A stretch of DNA of 38,342 nucleotides, taken from NCBI GenBank assembly GCA_913061335.1, contig CAJXTP010000002.1:1-38342 (forward strand), written 5' to 3'. A model generated the notes under the pieces. The model searched no databases and was not told where the DNA came from. It worked only from the letters and a program-made list of their open reading frames with translations. The DNA comes from an uncultured Loktanella sp. GTDB taxonomy: Bacteria > Pseudomonadota > Alphaproteobacteria > Rhodobacterales > Rhodobacteraceae. Below, piece by piece: positions 33,457 through 38,342 of the stretch (positions within the stretch are counted from its first letter, which is position 1; each line of letters begins with the position of its first letter). The position numbers and the translations under genes are program-made.

Positions 33457-34761
33457 ATGCCACAGTTTTTGTCCACCACCGATGCCGATTTTGAGGCACA
33501 GTTTGTGGCGTTGCTTGGGGCCAAGCGTGAAGACAGCCCTGACGTGGATGCGGTGGTTGCTGACATCATTGCCGATGTGCGTGCGCGTGGTGACGCCGCT
33601 GTAATTGAGCTGACGTCAAAGTTTGATCGTCTTGACCTGACGGCCGGCACAATGCGGTTTTCACCGTCTGAGATTGAGGCCGAATGCGCCAAAGTGGGCG
33701 ACGAAGATCGCGCTGCCTTGATGCTCGCCGCTGATCGAATTTACGCCTATCATTCCCGCCAGATGCCAACCGATGAAATGTGGACCGATGACGCCGGTGC
33801 GACGCTTGGGTGGCGCTGGACGCCGGTGTCGGCTGCGGGGCTTTATGTGCCCGGTGGTTTGGCGTCTTACCCCAGTTCGGTTCTGATGAACGCGATCCCT
33901 GCTAAGGTTGCGGGGGTAGGGCGTCTTGCGATTGTTGTGCCCACACCGGATGGCAAGACTAACCCGTTGGTGATTTTGGCAGCGAAGATCGCGGACGTCG
34001 ACGAGATTTACCGTATTGGTGGCGCGCAGGCTGTCGCCGCATTGGCTTATGGCACGCAAACCATCCCGCCAGTTGATAAAATTACAGGTCCGGGCAATGC
34101 ATTTGTTGCGGCGGCCAAACGGCGGGTGTTTGGCAAAGTAGGCATCGATATGATCGCCGGACCGTCCGAGATTTTGGTCATTGCGGACGCGGACAATGAC
34201 CCTGACTGGATCGCACTTGATCTGCTGTCCCAAGCCGAACACGACGAAAGTGCGCAGTCGGTGTTGATCACCGATGATGCCGCTTTTGGGCGGGCTGTGG
34301 CAGATGCTGTTGATGTGCGCTTGCAAACGCTGGAACGCCGCGCGATTGCGGGCAAAAGCTGGGCTGACTTTGGTGCCATTATTACGGTCCGCGATATGGA
34401 CGAAGCCGTTGTTTTATCGGACCGGATTGCGCCAGAGCATCTTGAGCTGTGCACAGCGGATTGTGAAGAATTGGCGACCCGTGTCACCCATGCGGGCGCT
34501 ATTTTCATTGGTAGCTGGACGCCTGAAGCCATTGGTGATTACATCGGCGGTCCAAACCATGTGTTGCCGACGGCGAGGTCGGCACGATTCTCAAGCGGGC
34601 TGTCTGTTATGGATTTCATTAAACGCACCACTTTGTCCCGCATGACGCCCGATGCATTGGCCGCCATCGGCCCGTCTGCAGAACGCTTGGCGAAATCTGA
34701 AAGCCTTGAGGCGCATGGGTTGTCTGTGCGCGCCCGTTTGGATCGGTTGAACCAATCATGA
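33457..34761 (+). CDS. hisD: Histidinol dehydrogenase
   Basis: Last two steps of histidine synthesis: histidinol to histidinal to histidine, with two NAD+ and a zinc. 434 residues from MPQFLSTTDADFEAQF; AAGGAG eight bases upstream fixes this start, and the track's 29 extra residues overlap non-coding sequence. YVPGGLASYPSSVLMNAIPAKVAGV, GGAQAVAALAYGTQTIPPVDKITGPGNAFVA, AGPSEILVIADADNDPDWIALDLLSQAEHD (zinc Gln/His) and RIAPEHLEL (catalytic Glu/His) are diagnostic. Downstream UPF0262 overlaps by 4 bases. Confidence 0.97.
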   Translation: MPQFLSTTDADFEAQFVALLGAKREDSPDVDAVVADIIADVRARGDAAVIELTSKFDRLDLTAGTMRFSPSEIEAECAKVGDEDRAALMLAADRIYAYHSRQMPTDEMWTDDAGATLGWRWTPVSAAGLYVPGGLASYPSSVLMNAIPAKVAGVGRLAIVVPTPDGKTNPLVILAAKIADVDEIYRIGGAQAVAALAYGTQTIPPVDKITGPGNAFVAAAKRRVFGKVGIDMIAGPSEILVIADADNDPDWIALDLLSQAEHDESAQSVLITDDAAFGRAVADAVDVRLQTLERRAIAGKSWADFGAIITVRDMDEAVVLSDRIAPEHLELCTADCEELATRVTHAGAIFIGSWTPEAIGDYIGGPNHVLPTARSARFSSGLSVMDFIKRTTLSRMTPDALAAIGPSAERLAKSESLEAHGLSVRARLDRLNQS

Positions 34762-35237
34762 GCCGGATTATCCACATTGAGTTGGACGACAGCGGCCTGC
34801 CAACGCCGACGCCAGAGATCGAACAAGAGCGCAAAGTCGCGATATTTGATTTGATGGAAGACAACAGTTTTGCGTTGCCTGCGCGCGACGACAAGGATGT
34901 ACCTGTCGGGCCGTACCGTCTTGCGCTGTCGATCCGTGAACGTCGACTGGTGTTTGACGTGCAGACTGAAGACAAGACACCCGCTGGTGAATTCCATCTG
35001 TCGCTTGGGCCGTTTCGGCAGGTTGTGAAAGACTATTTTCAGATTTGCGAAAGCTACTTCGACGCCGTTAAAACGCTGCCACCAAGCCAGATTGAAACCA
35101 TCGATATGGCCCGCCGTGGTATCCACAACGAAGGCGCGCGGGTGCTGCAGGAACGTTTGGAAGGCAAAGCGGACGTAGATAACGATACCTCGCGCCGCCT
35201 TTTCACCCTTATTTGCGTCCTGCATTTCGGGGGTTAA
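34758..35237 (+). CDS. UPF0262 family protein
   Basis: 159 residues. IIHIELDDSGLPTPTPEIEQERKVAIFDLMEDNSF, FDVQTEDKTPAGEFHLSLGPFRQVVKDYFQICESYF and IDMARRGIHNEGARVLQERLEGKADVDNDTSRRLFTLICVLHF are the UPF0262 pattern, restricted to alphaproteobacteria. No catalytic motif is obvious. It overlaps hisD by 4 bases and the phosphatase gene follows 3 bases later, so all are co-transcribed. The function is unknown. Confidence 0.92.
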   Translation: MSRIIHIELDDSGLPTPTPEIEQERKVAIFDLMEDNSFALPARDDKDVPVGPYRLALSIRERRLVFDVQTEDKTPAGEFHLSLGPFRQVVKDYFQICESYFDAVKTLPPSQIETIDMARRGIHNEGARVLQERLEGKADVDNDTSRRLFTLICVLHFGG

Positions 35238-35240
35238 GGT

Positions 35241-35723
35241 ATGGGGTCAGACACATCATTTGACCCGCTTCCGCAGTCCGTTCTGTTCTGTTGCGACCAC
35301 AATGCCGTTCGCTCACCTATGGCCGAAGGTATTATGAAAAAGTTCTACGGAACTGAATGCTATATTCAATCCGTTGGCGTTAAAAACGATTTGGAAATTG
35401 ATGGGTTTTCAATTGCAGTATGTGCAGAGCTTGATGTCGAACTGTCCCGCCACCGCAGTCGCAGTTTTGATGAAATGGAAGACTGGGGCGATGATTTATC
35501 GTCGTTTGACCTTGTTCTGGCGCTTTCTCCGGCCAGCCAACGCCGCGCGCTTGACCTGACGCGGTTCTATCATCTGCAGGTGGAATACTGGCCGATCCTT
35601 GATCCGACGGGTCTGGGCGGTAGCCGCGAAACCAGTTTGATCAGCTACCGGCAGGCCCGTGACCAGATTATTTCGCGTCTGACAGAACGATTTGGTCCGC
35701 CGCGTACTGACACGGACGGCTAA
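35241..35723 (+). CDS. Low-molecular-weight protein tyrosine phosphatase family protein
   Basis: 160 residues. SVLFCCDHNAVRSPMAEG gives the phosphate loop C(X)5R as Cys18-DHNAV-Arg24, followed by Ser. DLVLALSPASQRRAL and EYWPILDPTG supply the DP general-acid Asp near residue 118. All catalytic positions are filled, so phosphatase activity is likely. ArsC-type arsenate reductases share the fold but would need further cysteines in other positions. It lies between UPF0262 and infA in the conserved block. Confidence 0.87.
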   Translation: MGSDTSFDPLPQSVLFCCDHNAVRSPMAEGIMKKFYGTECYIQSVGVKNDLEIDGFSIAVCAELDVELSRHRSRSFDEMEDWGDDLSSFDLVLALSPASQRRALDLTRFYHLQVEYWPILDPTGLGGSRETSLISYRQARDQIISRLTERFGPPRTDTDG

Positions 35724-35733
35724 GCCGTTATTA

Positions 35734-35759
35734 GCCCTTGAAATATGGCGCTTAAGGGC
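35734..35759. promoter_or_regulatory. Inverted repeat upstream of infA
   Basis: GCCCTT (35734-35739) and AAGGGC (35754-35759) are separated by 14 bases in the 89-base gap before infA. A second small hairpin, TCCGC-N8-GCGGA, lies further down. The first overlaps a TTGAAA hexamer that could be a -35. No T-run follows, so a terminator is unlikely. Confidence 0.35.
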
Positions 35760-35812
35760 GCATTTACCACCCGTCCGCATCTATTGGCGGATGAACAACC
35801 ATAGGAGATCAC

Positions 35813-36031
35813 ATGGCCAAGGAAGAACTGCTCGAATTCCCAGGTGTCGTAAAAGAACTTCTGCCCAATGCGACGTTTCTGGTCGAGCTTGAAAATGGCC
35901 ATACGATCATCGCGCATACGGCAGGCAAGATGCGCAAAAACCGCATTCGCGTTCTGGCAGGCGACAAGGTACAAGTCGAAATGACACCGTACGATTTGTC
36001 CAAAGGTCGGATCAATTACCGTTTCAAATAA
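35813..36031 (+). CDS. infA: Translation initiation factor IF-1
   Basis: 72 residues, the standard length: [60 protein letters not shown] and [12 protein letters not shown]. It is a single S1/OB fold that occupies the ribosomal A site during initiation. TAGGAG seven bases before the ATG is a good RBS. It begins the infA-maf-RNase-yacG group. Confidence 0.98.
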   Translation: MAKEELLEFPGVVKELLPNATFLVELENGHTIIAHTAGKMRKNRIRVLAGDKVQVEMTPYDLSKGRINYRFK

Positions 36032-36076
36032 TGTATGGCGGCGCAATCGTGCCGCGATACCTGTCTGGGCGACATT

Positions 36077-36682
36077 ATGACCACAATTTCCACTGATCAC
36101 AGTCTTCGGCTGATCCTTGGGTCTGGCTCGCCACGGCGGCTGGAGCTATTGGCGCAAATTGGGGAGACCCCGTTTGCAGTCCGCCCCCCTGACATTGATG
36201 AAGAGCCGCGTAAGGCTGAGTTACCGCGCGACTATGTCAATCGCATCGCCCATGAAAAGGCCGCAGCCGTTGAGGCTGAACTAGATGAAGTTGTGCTTTG
36301 CGCCGACACATCCGTGGCCCTTGGACGCCGTATCTTGGGTAAGCCCGTTGACGCAGGGCAGGCGGCAGAATTTCTGCATGCTTTGTCTGGTCGCCGTCAT
36401 AAAGTGATCACTGCCGTGTCCGTTAAGCGTGGCGACCGGATTTGGGTGCGCGACGTGCAAACGACCGTATCCTTCAAGCGCCTCAGCGATACGGAGGTGA
36501 ACTGGTACCTAGCCACAGGTGATTGGCAAGGTAAGGCGGGTGGATACGGTATCCAAGGCCCAGCAAGCGTGTTTATCCCGTGGACCAACGGCTCATTTCA
36601 TGCCGTCATGGGCTTGCCATTGCCCGAGACCGCAGCCCTGTTAACCGCAGCAGGTTACCCCATATTTGGAGGCGCACCATGA
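36077..36682 (+). CDS. maf: Maf family nucleotide pyrophosphatase
   Basis: 201 residues from [20 protein letters not shown]; the 14 residues added by the track lack family similarity. It hydrolyses non-canonical or canonical nucleoside triphosphates to monophosphates, as a house-cleaning enzyme linked to septum control. [70 protein letters not shown] (catalytic Asp) and [11 protein letters not shown] are the Maf signatures. The stop overlaps the RNase start by 4 bases. Confidence 0.94.
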   Translation: MTTISTDHSLRLILGSGSPRRLELLAQIGETPFAVRPPDIDEEPRKAELPRDYVNRIAHEKAAAVEAELDEVVLCADTSVALGRRILGKPVDAGQAAEFLHALSGRRHKVITAVSVKRGDRIWVRDVQTTVSFKRLSDTEVNWYLATGDWQGKAGGYGIQGPASVFIPWTNGSFHAVMGLPLPETAALLTAAGYPIFGGAP

Positions 36683-37710
36683 AGGGTCGCACTATCGTTC
36701 TAGACCACGTCAACGGCCTCGAGGCTGCGGCCTATTTGGTCGACGGCCTGCTTGATGATCTGCTGGTCGATGACACTGATGCCCCGCGCCCCGGTGCAAT
36801 CTACCGTGCTATTTGCGACCGCCCAATTAAGGGGCAGGGCGGCATGATGTTGCGTCTGCCCGAAGGTGGCACCGCGTTTCTGCGTCAAGGAAAAGGGCTT
36901 AGCGCCGGACAAGCTTTGTTGGTGCAGGTCACAGGTTATTCGGAAGATGGTAAAGCCGTGCCTGTCACCGACCGTGTATTGTTTAAAAGCCGCTATGCGA
37001 TTGTGACCCCCGGCAAACCTGGCCTGAACATCAGCCGTCAGATTGTTGAGGAAGAGGTGCGCGACGCATTGCGCGCTGTTGCCCACGAGGTCCACGACGA
37101 TACTTATGGCCTTATTTTGCGGTCATCGTGCGAAGGCGCTGACCCGTCCGAGATCGCCGAAGATATTCTTGCAATGCAAGACATGGCCAGCGCTGTGATG
37201 GCAGACGCCACAGGGATCACTCCAGAGGCCCTGACCGAAGGTGATGGCCCTCACACCATCGCATGGCGCGAATGGACAGGTGCTGCGGATGTGGTCACGG
37301 ATGATGGGTCATTCGAACACATGGGCGTGCTGGATCAGATTGATGCGCTTGATGGCGCCAAGGTTATCTTGGGCGAAGGCACGATGTATGTCGAACCGAC
37401 CCGCGCGATGGTGGCTGTTGATGTGAACACTGGCAGTGACACGTCGCAGGGGGCCGCTCTGAAGGCCAATCTGGCCGCATGCCGCGCGTTGCCGCGTGCC
37501 TTGCGTCTGCGAGGCCTTGGCGGGCAAGTTTCAGTCGACTTCGTGTCGATGTCCAAAACCCACCGCAAACAAGTAGAACAGTCCCTGCGCGCATCATTCC
37601 GCAATGACCCAATTGAAACCAGTCTTGTTGGCTGGACCCCAATGGGCTTGTTTGAACTACAGCGCAAACGCGAACGCTTGCCTTTGGCCGCGATCTTACG
37701 GAGCGTATAA
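36679..37710 (+). CDS. Short ribonuclease E/G family protein
   Basis: 343 residues from [25 protein letters not shown] seven bases upstream fixes this start. An S1-like N-terminal region ([33 protein letters not shown]) is followed by the RNase H-like catalytic core with [15 protein letters not shown] and [23 protein letters not shown], which hold the two Mg-binding Asp residues. The zinc-link CPxC and the long degradosome scaffold of RNase E are absent. In alphaproteobacteria this short paralogue accompanies maf and yacG. A role in rRNA or mRNA processing is presumed. Confidence 0.88.
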   Translation: MKGRTIVLDHVNGLEAAAYLVDGLLDDLLVDDTDAPRPGAIYRAICDRPIKGQGGMMLRLPEGGTAFLRQGKGLSAGQALLVQVTGYSEDGKAVPVTDRVLFKSRYAIVTPGKPGLNISRQIVEEEVRDALRAVAHEVHDDTYGLILRSSCEGADPSEIAEDILAMQDMASAVMADATGITPEALTEGDGPHTIAWREWTGAADVVTDDGSFEHMGVLDQIDALDGAKVILGEGTMYVEPTRAMVAVDVNTGSDTSQGAALKANLAACRALPRALRLRGLGGQVSVDFVSMSKTHRKQVEQSLRASFRNDPIETSLVGWTPMGLFELQRKRERLPLAAILRSV

Positions 37711-37892
37711 TGGCCTGCCCAATTTGTAATCATGCCGTCATGGCAAAGTTCAAACCTTTTTGCTCCAAGCGCTGTGCCGACGTGGACTTGTCCAAGTGGT
37801 TGTCGGGGTCTTATGCGATCCCGTTAGCCAATTCAGACGACGAGGGCGAGCTATCTCAAGAGCTATCTGAGGCCGAAAACAAGCCACATTGA
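37710..37892 (+). CDS. yacG: DNA gyrase inhibitor YacG
   Basis: 60 residues. The single zinc finger is CPIC (residues 3-6) with FCSKRC (18-23), followed by DLSKWLSGSYAIP, the gyrase-binding segment. The tail is acidic (DDEGELSQELSEAE). It binds GyrB and limits gyrase activity. The start shares one base with the RNase stop (TAATG). Confidence 0.95.
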   Translation: MACPICNHAVMAKFKPFCSKRCADVDLSKWLSGSYAIPLANSDDEGELSQELSEAENKPH

Positions 37893-37971
37893 ATTTAAGG
37901 TAAAATGGCTCTGGACACCTAGGTTTGTGTGACCTAAAACGCCGATACCCGATGGATACGTCCATCCCGGT

Positions 37972-38046
37972 GCCCGGGTAGCTCAGGGGTAGAGCAGTGG
38001 ATTGAAAATCCTCGTGTCGGTGGTTCAAATCCGCCCCTGGGCACCA
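37972..38046 (+). tRNA. tRNA-Phe (GAA)
   Basis: Acceptor GCCCGGG/CCTGGGC, D-arm GCTCAGGGGTAGAGC, anticodon loop TTGAAAA (anticodon GAA), T-arm GGTGGTTCAAATCCGCC, encoded CCA (38044-38046). The anticodon stem has one T-T mismatch. The integrase stop codon lies four bases beyond the CCA, making this the attachment site of the adjacent element. Confidence 0.95.
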
Positions 38047-38049
38047 CTA

Positions 38050-38295
38050 TTATTTTTTTTCGTTTCCTTTCAGGTCGTTAGTGACTAATATTGTCCCACC
38101 CTTCACCACGGGTGGGGAAAGTGGGACACTTTTGTTCTCTGTTTGACCTCCAGACATGCGTCGTAAGGCGCTTTCGGCGCGGGTCTTTTGACTTGCCGCA
38201 CGGGTATAGCGTGTCACCTCTTTGGATGTGCGGTGTCCTGTGATCGCCATAATCTCTTGTTCGGTGCAGCCCAGCTCAGCGAGTCGGGCAGCCGC
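38050..38295 (-). CDS. Tyrosine-type integrase, C-terminal part
   Basis: The last 81 residues of a phage/island integrase. AAARLAELGCTEQEIMAITG, then HRTSKEVTRYTRAASQKTRA, give the helix before the active site, the conserved GH and the nucleophilic Tyr of RYT. The tail PLSPPVVKGGTILVTNDLKG is usual for tRNA-integrating enzymes of alphaproteobacteria. The N-terminus is cut by the adapter (VYKRQ in the track is adapter), not by mutation. Its C-terminus faces tRNA-Phe four bases away, so it marks one end of a prophage or island extending beyond the contig. Confidence 0.93.
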   Translation of the reverse strand, partial: AAARLAELGCTEQEIMAITGHRTSKEVTRYTRAASQKTRAESALRRMSGGQTENKSVPLSPPVVKGGTILVTNDLKGNEKK

Positions 38296-38342
38296 CTGTC
38301 TCTTATACACATCTCCGAGCCCACGAGACCTCTCTACATCTC
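38296..38342. other. Nextera i7 sequencing adapter (artefact)
   Basis: Starts CTGTCTCTTATACACATCT, continues through the read-2 transposon end, then index CTCTCTAC and ATCTC of P7. It is the reverse complement of the left-end adapter, with the same index. Not genomic. Confidence 0.98.

Overview
This is a 38 kb contig from a marine alphaproteobacterium, most probably of the Roseobacter group (Rhodobacterales). The assignment rests on gene content and order. The right arm runs murA - DUF2948 - hisD - UPF0262 - low-Mr phosphatase - infA - maf - short RNase E/G - yacG - tRNA-Phe, an order I know from Rhodobacteraceae. Beta-oxidation genes with MerR regulators, and protein sequences that read as Rhodobacteraceae throughout, agree with this. 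No rRNA, plasmid or phage structural genes are visible.

Both ends are technical. Bases 1-49 and 38296-38342 are Illumina Nextera i7 adapter carrying the same 8-base index (CTCTCTAC and its complement). Bases 50 to about 393 are a piece of a different phosphopentomutase gene, more GC-rich, joined head-to-head to the resident deoB through a 19-bp inverted repeat. This is almost certainly an amplification or assembly chimera. Trustworthy genome sequence therefore begins near base 390 and ends at 38295.

Layout. (1) 0.4-2.9 kb: deoB-add-upp, a translationally coupled nucleoside salvage operon. (2) 3-8.7 kb: a secreted Cys-repeat/SPOR protein, a membrane protein that may be a degenerate M48 peptidase, an acyl-CoA synthetase, a DMT exporter and a sulfotransferase. 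(3) 8.7-16.1 kb, minus strand: a beta-oxidation block (fadB-type, fadA, GST, a small RHH-like protein, a FadE/DmdC-type dehydrogenase, MerR) followed by a second MerR. Within it, on the opposite strand, sits a compact unit with promoter, 34-codon ORF and terminator-like long-range stem (12.86-13.05 kb), which may be an undescribed small RNA or small protein. (4) 16.2-22.7 kb: a putative manganese/heavy-metal exporter with a Fur/Mur-like box, two coupled hotdog thioesterases, a MATE exporter, pyrD, a DUF952 protein and a secreted 5'-nucleotidase. (5) 22.9-29.8 kb: an orphan hybrid histidine kinase, an SRAP (YedK) protein, tRNA-Gly, an ABC exporter and a second acyl-CoA synthetase. (6) 30.0-31.4 kb, a mobile scar: a decayed IS3-family element, tRNA-Thr, three CCTACTAA repeats and a truncated tRNA-Thr copy. 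(7) 31.5-37.9 kb: the housekeeping murA...yacG block. (8) tRNA-Phe, followed four bases later by the C-terminus of a tyrosine integrase, the edge of an integrated element that the contig does not cover.

Functionally, the window joins pyrimidine/purine salvage (deoB, add, upp, periplasmic 5'-nucleotidase, pyrD) with acyl-CoA catabolism (two synthetases, dehydrogenase, hydratase/dehydrogenase, thiolase, thioesterases) and several efflux systems. I see no defence system, CRISPR array or biosynthetic cluster. The most interesting native signals are the 12.9-kb small transcription unit, the MerR-type promoter at 15.6 kb, the Fur-like box at 17.3 kb and the tRNA-Thr scar.
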